Shown in pieces: positions 49,780-60,426 of a stretch of 64,000 nt of DNA. The stretch is from NCBI GenBank assembly GCA_947095585.1, contig OX352764.1, forward strand, positions 8,789,001 to 8,853,000, read 5' to 3'. Source of the stretch: Nephrocerus scutellatus (Eukaryota; Arthropoda; Insecta; Diptera; Pipunculidae). The position numbers and the translations under genes were made by a program. How positions within the stretch are numbered: the stretch's first letter is position 1; each line of letters opens with the position of its first letter. The notes beneath the pieces are model-generated. The model ran no database searches, was not told where the DNA came from, and saw only the letters and a list, made by a program, of their open reading frames with translations.

Positions 49780-50972
49780 ATGACAATGCCAAATGACGCT
49801 CCACTAGATGTAGGATTCCCCGTCATTCCGGCTATGAACTCTTCTACTTTTGCCTCAGAGTTGTACTCACAAAACGATTTTTATATTGGAGTTGGTCTAG
49901 CAATATCATCGTGCTTCTTTATTGGATCTAGTTTTATTATCAAGAAGTTAGCACTTATACGCCTGAGTCGTTATGGTGAGGTACGTGCCTCAGCCGGTGG
50001 CTTCGGATATTTACGCGAATGGATTTGGTGGGCCGGTCTGCTAACAAGTAAGTCATTCAATAAAATCTGTTTTCTGAATGTTTCTAATATTATTTGCTCT
50101 TTGTTTTCTTCTAAGTGGGCACAGGCGAAGCAGCAAATTTTGCTGCATATGCTTTTGCACCCGCATCCCTAGTCACACCGTTGGGAGCGCTCAGTGTTAT
50201 TATCTCGGCAGTTTTAGCTTCGAAATTTCTAAATGAAAAGTTAAACTTATTGGGCAAGCTCGGATGCTTTTTATGCATTTTAGGATCGACAATAATTGTG
50301 CTACATTCACCTAAAGAAAAAGAAATTGAAGATTTGGAAATACTCTTCGAGAAAATACAAGATCCTGTATTTGTTTTTTATGTCATCTGTATTCTGTTCA
50401 GCAGCATTTTTGTGGCGTATTTTATAGCGCCACGTTATGGACACACAAATGTTACTGTCTACATTTACTTATGTTCTGGCATTGGGTCGCTAACTGTGAT
50501 GTCGTGCAAAGCACTTGGACTGGCCATAAGGGATACCATTTCGGGAAAAGTAAATAATTTCGCTACATGGATGCCATGGTTTCTCATAGTCGTAACGATT
50601 ACTTTTATTGCAATTCAAATGAATTATCTCAACAAAGCATTGGACATATTTAACACAGGAATTGTCACACCAATTTATTACGTCATGTTTACGTCGCTCG
50701 TTATTACAGCTTCGGTAATTCTTTTCAAAGAGTTCACCCATGTTAAATTGGAGGACATTATAGGAGATATCAGCGGATTCCTTGTCGTCATCATTGCGGT
50801 GTTCATGTTGAATGCGTTCAAAGATTTGGATATATCACTAAACGATGTTCGTGGAATTATGCGCCCAAAAATGCAGAAACTTTCACAATTCGATGATGAG
50901 GTACTGGTCACGAAAAATGCAAAGGAACGAAAAGTCTCCTATGGATCGAGTGATATCTTTCGTAAAGCATGA
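49780..50972 (+). CDS. spict: NIPA/spichthyin family magnesium transporter
   Basis: Multipass membrane protein of the NIPA family (Mg2+ transport; in Drosophila spichthyin acts in early endosomes and limits BMP signalling). Two exons, 49780-50047 and 50116-50972, joined through an ATG codon; 374 residues. Seen: YIGVGLAISSCFFIGSSFII (TM1), GYLREWIWWAGLLT, and then the family hallmark GTGEAANFAAYAFAPASLVT followed by PLGALSVIISAVLA. Later come FLCILGSTIIVLHSP, QMNYLNKALDIFNTGIVTPI and YYVMFTSLVITAS. About nine hydrophobic helices. The C-terminal tail (about 50 residues) is cytosolic and polar. Length agrees with family members. Confidence 0.93.
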
Positions 50973-51266
50973 CAGAAGTATCAAGTTTAACGCAATTGCA
51001 AGGCATTCCATCAAATATTTTAATTCAAATTTTTAACCGAATTACATTAATGCAAAAGTACTGGCCTGGCTTTAATATTCAATTATTTTAATTTAAAAAA
51101 TACAGTAGTGTGATAGTAGATATTGAAGAGATAAATATTTTATGTTCTCATCTGATTAGTTACTCATTGTATTGATGTACTCAATCTATTTTTATTGTTA
51201 TTTCATATATTGTTTTATTGTAGAACGTTAAAAGTCAATGAAAAAATGTTTTTAATTTTTTACTAA

Positions 51267-51272
51267 AATAAA
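51267..51272 (+). promoter_or_regulatory. Candidate polyadenylation signal of the NIPA gene
   Basis: AATAAA about 295 bases after the stop codon. Confidence 0.5.
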
Positions 51273-51548
51273 CTAACCAAGTTTTTGTACAATAAGGCAT
51301 TTTTACGTATTGGTCTCAAGTATTTATTTAATGAAATTGGTTTGCAAAACTATAATTTTTTACTAATTAAAAAGTTATTTACGCATAAAACTTTTTTTTG
51401 GTTTGATATTCTGATAATGCTATGAAATATGCAAACCATTTTTTACAAAATATTATAAACGGATACTTTGGTCAGACTTAAAGTTACGCGATGCAATGGG
51501 GTTTCTTATGTAACGAGGTTTTACCAGCCGGGTAATCCTGAGCGTTGA

Positions 51549-51690
51549 GGGGCGCCGTGGTTCAGTGGAAAAGAGCATGGCTACTGAGTAGTAGGTTCGT
51601 GGTTCGAATGCCAGCAACACCAAAAAACAAAAGGTGTCCCACCTCTCGCGAATTGGTGACAAACGTCGCCTAGCTGGGGTAGGGTATTAT
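51549..51690 (+). mobile_element. tRNA-derived SINE, copy 2
   Basis: Head ggcgccgtggttcagtgg, A-box-like tggttcagtgg, B box ggttcgaatgc at 51601-51611 (one change from consensus), then the shared body gtcccacctctcgcgaat and ggtgacaaacg, truncated or diverged after about 51670. Target duplication not clear. Confidence 0.85.
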
Positions 51691-51823
51691 TAAAAAAAAT
51701 GGTAGACAATTACGGATACGCGTTCACGGGTTTGAGCGTGGCAACGTCGGCCCGGGACGAAAGAAAAGAAAACAAAGATCTTTTTCCATGGGACGGATAC
51801 ACGAACATATAAAAATTTCAAAA

Positions 51824-52250
51824 CGGCATAGTTCCCACAATTCCAGACCATAATGCCATATTTCAGAATTTACATAGGAACAAGTCTTCTAATTTCTAAT
51901 TTCATATCAAATACACTAACTAGACCTTAAGGGTCACATGTTCAAAAACTAAATGTTAATTCTGGAATATGGCCAATAAGGTCTGGAATTTTGGGAACTA
52001 AGCAATTTATCAAGAGATTCGTATGAAATTTGGTATGCGACTTATTACTATGGCAATTCTGGAATATGGTCATTATGGTCTGGAATTTCGGGAACTAAGC
52101 AAATTCTCAAGCGATTTCTATGAAATTCGGTATGTAGGACTGTGATGCGACCTATGGATATTCTGGGATATAGTCATGAGGAACTAGCATTTCGGAAACT
52201 AACCCATTTCTCAACCGATGTGTGTGATATGCGGTATGTAGGACTATTTT
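51824..52250 (+). repeat. About 97-base tandem repeats with one inverted unit
   Basis: Units beginning aattctggaatatggtcatt, with tctggaatt and gggaactaa, start near 51958, 52055 and 52151, a spacing of about 97 bases. Each carries tatgaaatt, ggtatg and cgac blocks. The same sequence occurs once in reverse at 51827-51870 (catagttcccacaattccag), so the first two units form an inverted pair. Confidence 0.85.
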
Positions 52251-52309
52251 TGCCTTTTAATTAAATCGTTAAAATCGGCTACTAAGTTAAAGAAATTTAA
52301 CTTCAACCG

Positions 52310-52580
52310 CGCGTCATCTTTTTTTTTAAATTTCCTTGATTTTCTTCAAAATACACATGTGAATCTTCGATAACAATACTTTTTATAAAAATTTGAAAGT
52401 TAGGAAATTCGGCCACAGGGCCGAGAGGCGCCTATATATGTGTTTTATAAAACTAATTCGATTTTCTTAAAATTGTATACACATGTGTATCCGCAGTGAC
52501 AATACTTTTTATAAAAATTTGGAAGTGATTGGGCCCCAGGCCCGAGCGGATTCCATATAAATTTTTTAAAATTAACTCCA
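52310..52580 (-). repeat. Satellite-like repeat block B, copy 2 (inverted)
   Basis: Two units of about 130 bases with caatactttttataaaaatt, an acacatgtg palindrome and gatt-ttcttaaaa. Reverse-complement relatives of the block at 32080-32640 (aagtattgtcac). Confidence 0.7.
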
Positions 52581-52814
52581 TTTTTTAAACACATACGATT
52601 AGAGGATTTACATGAAAAATTAATTTTTATATATTGTGTTGTAAAATATTTTTATCGTATACTTCATTACACTACTAAGAAGTCTGGTAATATACTTCGT
52701 TCAAAAAAGAAGTATGGCAGCTCTGTCCGCTACCACACTGGTCGCTGCTACAGAAAGTCAAAGTAGTGCAATTTTGATTGCCGGCGAAATACGCAATTGA
52801 TATTTCGTATCAAT

Positions 52815-53480
52815 ATGATTACTACGTCATTCTTTCGTTCTGCTGTCATTTTGCCGTATTTTATTCGGAAATTTTCTATCAGATCAGTTCCTCCTGTATC
52901 TTCGCATTTATTACGCCTTTATTCGACATCTTTCAGTAAAACAATGGAGAAGGAGTGTGTTGTTCCAGATGTTATAACGGTGACCCCAAAGGAGATTTGT
53001 AAAGTCATATATCGCAGTGGTGTACAAGTCGACCAGGGAAATGTGCTTACTCCTACACAGGTTAAGGACCAGCCAAAGGTTGAGTGGACTGCCGAAGAAG
53101 ATGCTCTGTACACGGTATGCATGACAGACCCAGATGCACCCAGTCGTGTGGATCCGAAATTTCGTGAGTGGCATCATTGGCTGGTTACCAATGTTCCTGG
53201 CAATGATGTTGGCAAAGGTGAGGTGCTATCGGCGTACATTGGATCAGGACCACCAAAAGACACAGGGCTCCACCGATATGTGTTTTTGGTGTACAAGCAA
53301 AGCGGCAAGATTACCTTTGATGAGAAACGGTTGCCCAACAACAGTGGGGACAATCGTGGATGCTTTTCCATTAAGACATTTGCAGCTAAATATAAATTGG
53401 GAGATCCCGTTGCTGGAAACTTCTACCAAGCTGAATGGGATGATTACGTTCCAACTTTATACAAGCAGTTGGGAGCTTAA
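52815..53480 (+). CDS. Phosphatidylethanolamine-binding protein (PEBP family)
   Basis: Single-exon 221-residue protein. An upstream in-frame TTG is not a start; ATG 52815 gives a 43-residue N-terminal extension rich in Ser, Arg and Phe ([20 protein letters not shown]), resembling a mitochondrial presequence, before an internal [12 protein letters not shown] start that would give a cytosolic form of about 178 residues. PEBP signatures: [24 protein letters not shown] and [20 protein letters not shown], which form the anion-binding pocket (DPDxP and GxHR). By family it binds anionic groups and can modulate kinases or proteases. The Drosophila CG6180 protein also has an N-terminal extension (recollection). 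Confidence 0.93.
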   Translation: MITTSFFRSAVILPYFIRKFSIRSVPPVSSHLLRLYSTSFSKTMEKECVVPDVITVTPKEICKVIYRSGVQVDQGNVLTPTQVKDQPKVEWTAEEDALYTVCMTDPDAPSRVDPKFREWHHWLVTNVPGNDVGKGEVLSAYIGSGPPKDTGLHRYVFLVYKQSGKITFDEKRLPNNSGDNRGCFSIKTFAAKYKLGDPVAGNFYQAEWDDYVPTLYKQLGA

Positions 53481-53517
53481 GTTGGCTGACTAGTGACTAC
53501 TCTCATATGCCATTTCA

Positions 53518-53523
53518 AATAAA
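53518..53523 (+). promoter_or_regulatory. Polyadenylation signal of the PEBP gene
   Basis: AATAAA 38 bases after the stop codon, in tttcaaataaaataatg. Confidence 0.65.
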
Positions 53524-54832
53524 ATAATGAACTGAAATTGGAAAAAACTCAATTTGGAGCAATTGGCCTTTTGAACATTCTTTTGTTCTGGTTTTTAATA
53601 AAAATTGTATTATTATTATATAACAATACAACTGTAGAGAAGAATCATAGAAATGTGTTTTACTTGTATTTAGTTCCCTTTTGCTATCGCTTATTTTGTA
53701 TGTTTAGTAATTAGCCATTAACCAGCCAAAGCTAATTGGTTTTTATTATATAAGGTTAGGCACGGTTTGATGTTGCTTAGCCGCAAACAAAACAGTGATA
53801 AGTTTATGATTTACTTTTTATTAACATCTCCTATCTCTTCCAGTTCATTAAAAAATAGACCTTATAATAGGAGATTTTTGGAGAGAAAAAGGGTTCATCA
53901 TTTTAAATTCATCGACAGACTATGTGAAAGCATGATTCTCGAATGTTTTTTTTATATTAAGATTGCTAATTAAAATATTCTTTATTGATTCTCTTACATA
54001 AGCCATTGTTCATATGATAGCAATTCAATTCTTTGTTTTACAGGTGAAATGGAAATTTGGTTTCCTGTATCACTGCAACTATATCACTGTGCATAGAAAA
54101 GTGGCAGTAGTTCGCTGGTGGCGAATGTAATCTAATGATTGAAAGCCAACCGTAAAAGAAGATATGGATCTGTTACCAGCTTGATGTCAAATAATGGTGG
54201 CGCTGACCCTAGGGTGTGTATTTGAATCAATGAGGTACGACACAAGTTAAGCATGCTGAACAACGTCTATAGCTCTCCACAATTGTCCCGGAACCTGGAG
54301 CTCACATTCTTTTGATGCAATTTTCTTTGTCCTTTTATACGAATGCGAAACCTTGGAAGTCACCGACTCAATCGCATCCCGCCTTTAAGTGTCTAAAGGA
54401 AGAAATTAAAGTAAAAGAGTAAGATGGCCGGAAAGAATTACCAACAAGTGGAAAAAAATAAAACCACACTTGCGATCAGACGACCAAAGTAGAGTAAGAT
54501 TGGCCCGACCAAAACAAAATCGCAAACAGAGGCTCGACCTAAATCCTCAAGGCAGTCGGCTCTGACCGCCCAAGCATAACGTGGACGAGAAGAAGCACTA
54601 AAGAGAAGCAAGACCGAGATGGGTCAATTGAAACTCCTGCCGCAAAATAGATTTCGAAGGCGGCAGTTTGTGAATGCCCATTCTTAACGCGAAGGCAAGA
54701 AGTTGTGTTCCCGTTTCTTGTTCATCGAGTAGTATGAGTAGGAATTTATTTTATTTATACATTGAATAATAATAAATTTACAAGCATTTAAAAATTTCAA
54801 ACTACAGTAATTTTCGCGGGTCGTCCAAACAG

Positions 54833-55024
54833 TTATATGTCCGAAAACCAACTTAATTTTCTTTGCTGCACTCGCTCACGTTCTACGCTCAGCGTGTCCC
54901 ACATATGCAATGCCTTTAGCAGCCGGTACCACGTCCATAGCTTCAGCAGTCGGTTTAGCAGTAATCCGACGCTGCACAGACCCATGACGGTGACAAGTAG
55001 CTTGGCTGGAGTCATCATTTGCAA
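54833..55024 (-). CDS. Possible small membrane protein, 63 residues
   Basis: Intact minus-strand ORF with an N-terminal hydrophobic segment (KLLVTVMGLCSVGLLLNRLL), then WTWYRLLKALHMWDTL and a charged C-terminus (SVERERVQQRKLS). No known domain recognised. Support for coding: a diverged neighbour copy (55326 to about 55195) keeps the start MTPAKLLV and the GLLL-x-x-LLKL-x-TWY pattern, with several synonymous or conservative changes. Could instead be part of a transposable element, as an integrase remnant lies 1 kb away on the same strand. No promoter or signal identified. Confidence 0.45.
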   Translation of the reverse strand: MQMMTPAKLLVTVMGLCSVGLLLNRLLKLWTWYRLLKALHMWDTLSVERERVQQRKLSWFSDI

Positions 55025-55187
55025 ATAGCACCAAACAATAGTGTGATAGTTCCAACATATGTAAAAACTTAGACAACTTTAAAATCAAATCAAATAGTAA
55101 TGACGTTACAGGAAACTTTTACTCGATAACTTTTATCTAATACACCCGAACAGTTACAAATTTAAAAAAGAACTCATCATCCTTTTT

Positions 55188-55512
55188 TGCAGTCACCTTC
55201 GTTTTAGGCTCACAAATGCAATGCCATTAGCAGTCAGTACCATGTGCACAGCTTCAGCAATCCGGTCAGCAGTAATCCGGCGTTACACACACCCGTGACG
55301 CCGACAAGCAACTTTGCTGGTGTCATCCTTTGCAACCATAACTTGAGCTGACTCCCCTATTTATCGGCAAGCACCTATTATACTATGCGACAATCACCCG
55401 TACGATGATTCAGCCGACCTACATATGATGTAATGGATATGCACCAATCTGACGCTCAGGAATTTGATCGACAAGGAACCGGTACAGTGACCAAAGAACG
55501 AAGGTGACTGCA
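55188..55512. repeat. 16-base perfect inverted repeat around the broken copy
   Basis: tgcagtcaccttcgtt (55188-55203) and aacgaaggtgactgca (55497-55512) are exact reverse complements 293 bases apart. They bracket the second small-ORF copy, as terminal repeats of a small element would. Confidence 0.8.
55195..55326 (-). pseudogene. Diverged second copy of the small membrane ORF
   Basis: Begins MTPAKLLVGVTGVCNAGLLL and LLKLCTWY, then a TGA at 55236-55234 after 30 codons. The similarity continues past the stop (LLMALHL). It is a tandem copy of 54833-55024, broken by one premature stop. Confidence 0.6.
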
Positions 55513-55559
55513 CAACATATCTTTAATAAAAGACTTTTAGATGACGCATAAAAAAAAAT

Positions 55560-56440
55560 ATATTAATAGAAATATAAATGATGACAGATACTTGGAATGA
55601 AGAAAACGTTTTCCTACAATTCCCACATTCAGTCATCCTAGAAATCTCGGCTGCCCTCAGCCGACCTAGATTTCTTCGCCAGAATCAGTATCTCCAGTAT
55701 CTGGGCGGCAGCCAGGCCTTCATATGATCGTCGGCCGTTGATGTAATGTTTTGACCTCGTAACGATCATTCCTCTTTAGCTTGGTTACTTCATACGGGCC
55801 TAGCAGGTTCGGATGTACCTTAAGTCCGGTGCCAAACTGGGTCCACTGGATTGCTACAAGTCGTGAACCTGATACTTCCGTCTCCTACTTGACGTGATTT
55901 ATATTCTCCTTAGCTTCTTGTCAAATTTAGCGGTGGTCACTAAAGAACTCATGCTTGTGAAAGGTTTACATCTACCTGACTCCAGTGGTAACAAAACGAG
56001 CTGTATTCTAGGATCTTAGCAAAATTGCCAAAAATTGTTTGACGTAAATGCCGCTCTGTTGTCAGACACAATACGACGAGTATCTACGAAAACGTCCGAC
56101 TGCGACTCCCACTCCATTCTCTTGATGACTTCATCACTTGTCGTTGCTCTCACCGGATACAGCCAAATAAACTTCGAAAAGGCGTCGACGACTACAAACA
56201 AATACTTGTAGTTTTTTGCACTTGAAGGCATTGGACCCAGATAATCGACCTGGTAGGTGTGTAGCGAGACATCATTCTTCTCAATAGGGTTTAAGAACCC
56301 TTCCTGATTTCCGGGTTTTTTTCGCGGCTAGGATACATTTTATGCAATTTGAAAGTATGCCCTGTATTCTCACGGTCAAACGCGGCATGAAGTAATCTCT
56401 CTTCAGTATTGCTTCTAAATTCTTAAGGCCGAAATCTTCC
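55560..56440 (-). mobile_element. Ty3/gypsy integrase remnant, minus strand
   Basis: An integrase HHCC-zone fragment (GILSNCIKCILAAK, about 56325-56365) precedes a core block at 56016-56231: YKYLFVVVDAFSKFIWLYPV and VDTRRIVSDNRAAFTSNNFW, with two catalytic-type Asp residues. A C-terminal GPYEVTKLKRNDRYEV block sits near 55755-55800. Stops separate the blocks. No LTR defined. It differs from the element at 34-36 kb, which lacks an integrase. Confidence 0.8.
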
Positions 56441-56652
56441 CTAACAATTTTTTATAATTTTGCAATAACAATGAACTGAACAAAGTTAACATTTTATTTT
56501 CAATAAAAACAAATTTATATAAATAAAAAGGTAATACGATTTGTAGCAGATAACATGCAATTTGCACGAAGCAAATCAGTAAGAGTAAGAATAATTTGGA
56601 GGAATGCTGTGATTAAAAAAAAAACCGTGTGGTAAGGGCGTCGCCATTATCC

Positions 56653-57662
56653 TCAATTCTGTGGAAGTACAGGCACTCTAACCTGAAGCATCTGCAGTTA
56701 ACAAGTTAATAAAAAAAAACTAAATTAAGTCCTTTTGAGTTTTTGTAATCAATACAAACCTTATTAGTTTTATCGAATATGGCGTTGACCTTTTCTTGAT
56801 CTAAGCGGTAATTGAGAAATTTATCAAATAAATATCCATGTTTCATAGACTCGAGTAAAATACGATCTTCACCAATGTCCAGGTTAATCTCTTGCGAAGA
56901 TATCTAAAAAGTAAAATACAAAAAAAAATGTAATATCTATCGCAATACCCAAATAAAATAAACGCCTTACACATTTGGGCAAATAGAATTCAGCTTGAAT
57001 TTCATCTACTGTCTCTCCCTTAAATTTGGCCCGTATTTTATTCTCTGGCACAATAGATGAGGCTAGAGAGATGTCTTCTTTTATTTTGGTTGAATTCTTT
57101 TTGACTTCCAATGTTTTTTGCTTTAATTCGTTCATCTCATTTTGATCAATCTCCTGGACGAGAGGTTTCTTAACGGTAGCTCCATTGCGATCGATCTTTG
57201 CATTGGTTTCTCTATCAGCTTGAGTCGAATTCTTATATGAGTTAAGAACTGATTTTACATCCGTATTGCGAACACGATGTGCTACAAGACTTCCAATGAA
57301 TTTCCGATTGTTCAGTATGATGGATTTATCGATTTTAATTTGAACATTGTATTTATCGCTTAGTGCTTCGGCGATTAGAGCCAAAAAGAAATCCTTGAAG
57401 AGAAGCGACTTTTCGCATTTGGTAAAGAATTTCGGGTTAATTGCAATGTCACAGACATCGACGGGGTTATTCGATTTATCTTTGGTAATTCGAGGATCAG
57501 AGATGCTCATGGGAATCCGAAATGAACCAGGCTCATCAGACTGGAGAATATGCGTGAGTTCTTCTTCGGTAATATCCTCTGGAGCTGGAATTTCCTCCGT
57601 TTGACAGACATTTATAAAGTATTTCTCATTAGTATTCACCTTAAAGCTTTTGATGCAGAAAC
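56653..57662 (-). CDS. PIH1D1: PIH1D1 (R2TP complex), 5' exon not found
   Basis: R2TP subunit that links HSP90/RUVBL chaperones to clients (snoRNPs, PIKKs, RNA polymerases) through its PIH phosphopeptide-binding domain. Minus-strand exons 57662-56971, 56903-56760 and 56691-56653. PIH domain: GFCIKSFKV, YFINVCQTEEIPAPEDITEE and SFRIPMSISDPR, aligning well with vertebrate PIH1D1. The CS-like C-terminal part follows: AEFYLPKC, EINLDIGEDRILLES, LDQEKVNAIFDKTNK, ending MLQVRVPVLPQN. The reading frame upstream of 57662 is intron: a cag acceptor precedes GFC with phase 1, so an N-terminal exon of some 30-50 residues must lie upstream. I could not find it before the LINE-filled region starting at 57.83 kb. 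An apparent ATG at 57714 is intronic. Confidence 0.88.
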
Positions 57663-58401
57663 CTGAAATATTAAAGAGAAGAAATAAAAGTAAATAATAC
57701 TTTAGTTCGAACATCGATTTAAGCTTTCAATATAAAGGTTTTAATCATTATTGCAGCTTGGCTAGAAGATGGCAAATTTAAATAATCAATACACATATTA
57801 TGTAAAGAAAATAATCATAATCCTATTCGGAGCATAGAGCAGAAACCAGCTCTCTCCATTATCGTTGGTCCGCTTGATTTGCAACCACGCTCCTCTTCCT
57901 GGTGACTGTGCTTCTACTGATCTCATCCATATCATTCTAGGGCGCCCACGTCTTCAGGATCCCTGCGGCTTCCGTTCAAATGATATTTTGGCAATATCAT
58001 TTGCCGGTTTTAGGATTGTATGTGCAACCCATTGACATTTTTTTCGCCAATCTTTGCTGGACTTTGAGATGTTAGTTCCAGTAAATCAACGTTGGAGATC
58101 GAGTTGGGCAAGAATATTCCACATACTCTTCTTAAACATTTATTGAAAAACACTTGGAGTCTCTTTGATGACGATTAGGTTACTCTCCAAGTTTGGCATC
58201 TATAGAGGACAGATTTTAAGCATGAATTGAAGACGTTAAGTTTGGTGCGTCTTGATATTATTCACCATATTTTGTTCAGTCTGAACAACGCATGTCTGAC
58301 TTTATTGATTAGTGATGCTATATCGGTTTTAGTGCCGCCGTCTTTAGATAACACACTTCCTAGGTAGCAGAATGGTGATATCATTATTTAAAATTGTTAT
58401 T

Positions 58402-58469
58402 GTGGGCCCGTGGCTCAGTGGAAAACAGCATGGCTACTGAGTAGGAGGTTCGTGGTTCGAATCCCAGCA
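58402..58469 (+). mobile_element. tRNA-derived SINE head, copy 3
   Basis: About 68 bases: cgtggctcagtgg, gcatggctactgagtagg and a perfect B box ggttcgaatcc (58454-58464), ending at ccagca. The body seen in copies 1 and 2 is missing. It sits inside the RTE-like LINE. Confidence 0.8.
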
Positions 58470-58574
58470 TGTTTTGGCAATCGTTCAGATGTCGTCAGCG
58501 TAATCGAGATCGTTTAACTTCATGAAAGGGCGTCATTGAATTCCATTCGGTGCATCGCTATTAGGTTTTTTTTT

Positions 58575-59640
58575 ATAATGTACACACGCTAAAGTGATTT
58601 GCACCCTTATAATGTCAAGCTCAGCATGGGCGTTAGGAAATTAGGGAGAGGAAAAAACGAGATGTATATGCATTGAGTTTTGGAAGCGTTAAATTCTGTC
58701 AAGGTCAGAGTTTAACGTGCTTAACATACGTTGTTGTTCAAGTTCCACTTGCGGCGAAGAGGGGCGTGCAGAAAGCGTGGAGTCATATAAAAAGCTAAGA
58801 GTGCTGTCGTCAGCGATAGAATGGATTGGATGAGAAGTGGCGGATAGGATATCATAAATGAAAATCAGAAAGAGTGTCGGAGACAAAACAGAACCTTGAG
58901 GCACACCGGCGTTTATGCGGTGAACGTTGGATTTGAAACCGTCCAATACGAACTGGATTGAACGGTTAGAAAGGTAGTTAATATTCCAATCGAGGAAGGC
59001 CTTATCCATTCCATAGGCATTCATTTTAAATATTAAGTGCACCAACTTTGCTTTCACCAAATTTGTGAATAAACTGGTTCCACTTTTCATTGAGATAAGC
59101 CATCAGACACCTGTAGAACGTTGCCTACGAAAACCGTACAACCGGTCGCTAAGGATTTCAAGTGATTCAAGGTATTGCATAAGCTTCCTATTGATCAGCG
59201 TTTCCATGACCTTAGAAAGTATGGATGTTAGCGCAATTAATCGGTACGAGGAATGAGATGACGGTTCGCCTTTTTAGGAACAGGTTGGATAAAGGTTGTT
59301 TTTCAATTCCTTGTGACGACTCCAGAAGAACAAGAGAAATAGAAAAGCCTGCGCAGTGGCAATGCCAACGTTGAAGAATAGCTCTTCAAAACTATAGCAT
59401 GAATGTTGAGATCATATAATACTCTAGCCACTTGACGAAAGTGAATCTCTCACATGGAGGATTCGACTCTTGCAAGTACAAGCGGCGACGACGCGTTATC
59501 TGGTAGCGTGGAGCTAGCTGCGAAATGTGAAGCAAGCAGATTGGCTTTGTCTATAGAGCTGACAGTTGGAATGTCATTGTGAATTGAATTGGAATTGAAG
59601 ACGAGGCAGTATTTTTATTTCGTTTTACGAATGACAAACG
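58575..59640 (-). mobile_element. Jockey-like LINE fragment inserted in the RTE-like LINE
   Basis: Minus strand: [20 protein letters not shown] (about 59170-59225), LYGFRRQRSTGV, then RT core INAGVPQGSVLSPTLFLIFI with the decayed active site SIADDSTLS (58790-58820), and LNSDLDRI at 58689. The same family is in the transporter intron (12.0-14.0 kb). The flanking RTE halves fit together on either side, so this is a nested insertion. Confidence 0.8.
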
Positions 59641-60352
59641 ATTGTTTCATAACACCATCTTAGAAAATCAGAAAGAGTATTGGTGATAAAACGCACCCTT
59701 GTCGCACTCCTCTGTTGATCGTAAATTTGGTGCTGGTTATGCCTTTGTACCTGACACTGCATTTAGCGTCTCCATAAAGCTCTTCAATCAGAGCTGTAAT
59801 TGTTTGTGAGACTCGATAATTTTGTAGCGCCTTCCAAATGGCTGGTCTTGCGAAAGCTCTCTTGAAGTCGATTGATAGTAGGAAAACTGGTGATCTCCAC
59901 TCAACAGACTCCTCAATGGAGATTCTGAGGGTAGTTATATGGTCAACACATGATCGTTTGGTTCTAAAGCCCGCCTGTTCCGTTCGCAATGAGGATTCCA
60001 TTGTTGGCGAAATACGATCGAGAAGGATAAACATTGTATTGTGTTTAGAAATGTTATCCCTAGCCAGTTTTTGCAAAGGCTCAGGTCACCTTTTTTTGCA
60101 ATCGTCACGATGACACCATTCTTCTAAAAATCCGGAATTGTATTTGTACTCCACGTATTGCATAGTATTGCGACTAGTGCATATTCAATGATAGAGCTGC
60201 ATTTAAGGAGCTCCTCTGGTTAGTTGTCTGAGGCCGGAGTTTTGTTGAGTTTTAATTTTTGATTGCAGCTTCAATTTCGTTTTTCCCAGGTGGTGCAGTA
60301 GATATAGTGCGTTTGGGAGCTAATACTATAAACCAGATGTGAACGATAAAGT

Positions 60353-60358
60353 TTTATT
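60353..60358 (-). promoter_or_regulatory. Candidate polyadenylation signal for the putative minus-strand exon
   Basis: AATAAA on the minus strand 70 bases downstream of the predicted stop. Confidence 0.4.
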
Positions 60359-60426
60359 TGTGTTATTTTTTCAATTTGCGATATCTGCTGTAAGAAAGGT
60401 AACTACATAATTATAAATGAGTTAGA

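Larger units (their letters stand above)
50973..52814. other. Spacer between NIPA and PEBP genes
   Basis: NIPA 3' UTR, SINE copy 2, the 97-base tandem array and satellite-like block B copy 2. The final 200 bases upstream of 52815 are probably the PEBP promoter and leader. Confidence 0.65.
53481..56652. other. Spacer between PEBP and PIH1D1
   Basis: PEBP 3' UTR, unassigned sequence 53.6-54.8 kb (an ORF at 53767-53973 without motif), the small-ORF pair, and the gypsy integrase remnant. Confidence 0.5.
57830..60250 (-). mobile_element. RTE-like LINE, minus strand, interrupted
   Basis: Pieces in order on the minus strand. First is an RT block (59660-60076, FLLSIDFKRAFARPAIWKAL, GVRQGCVLSPILFLIF). 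After a 1-kb insertion comes LNDLDYADDI (about 58495-58540), the RT catalytic motif. The thumb/C-terminal part (57836-58375) has FCYLGSVLSKDGGTKTDIAS, SRRTKLNVFNSCLKSVL, and KRLQVFFNKCLRRVCGIFLP. Frameshifts show it is dead. It lies in what should be the first intron or upstream region of PIH1D1. Confidence 0.85.

Noticed and set aside
57663..57714. ATG at 57714 as the PIH1D1 start with a signal peptide
   Set aside because: The hydrophobic N-terminus is an intron read-through: a typical polypyrimidine-cag acceptor lies just before GFCIK, and PIH1D1 is a cytosolic/nuclear protein.
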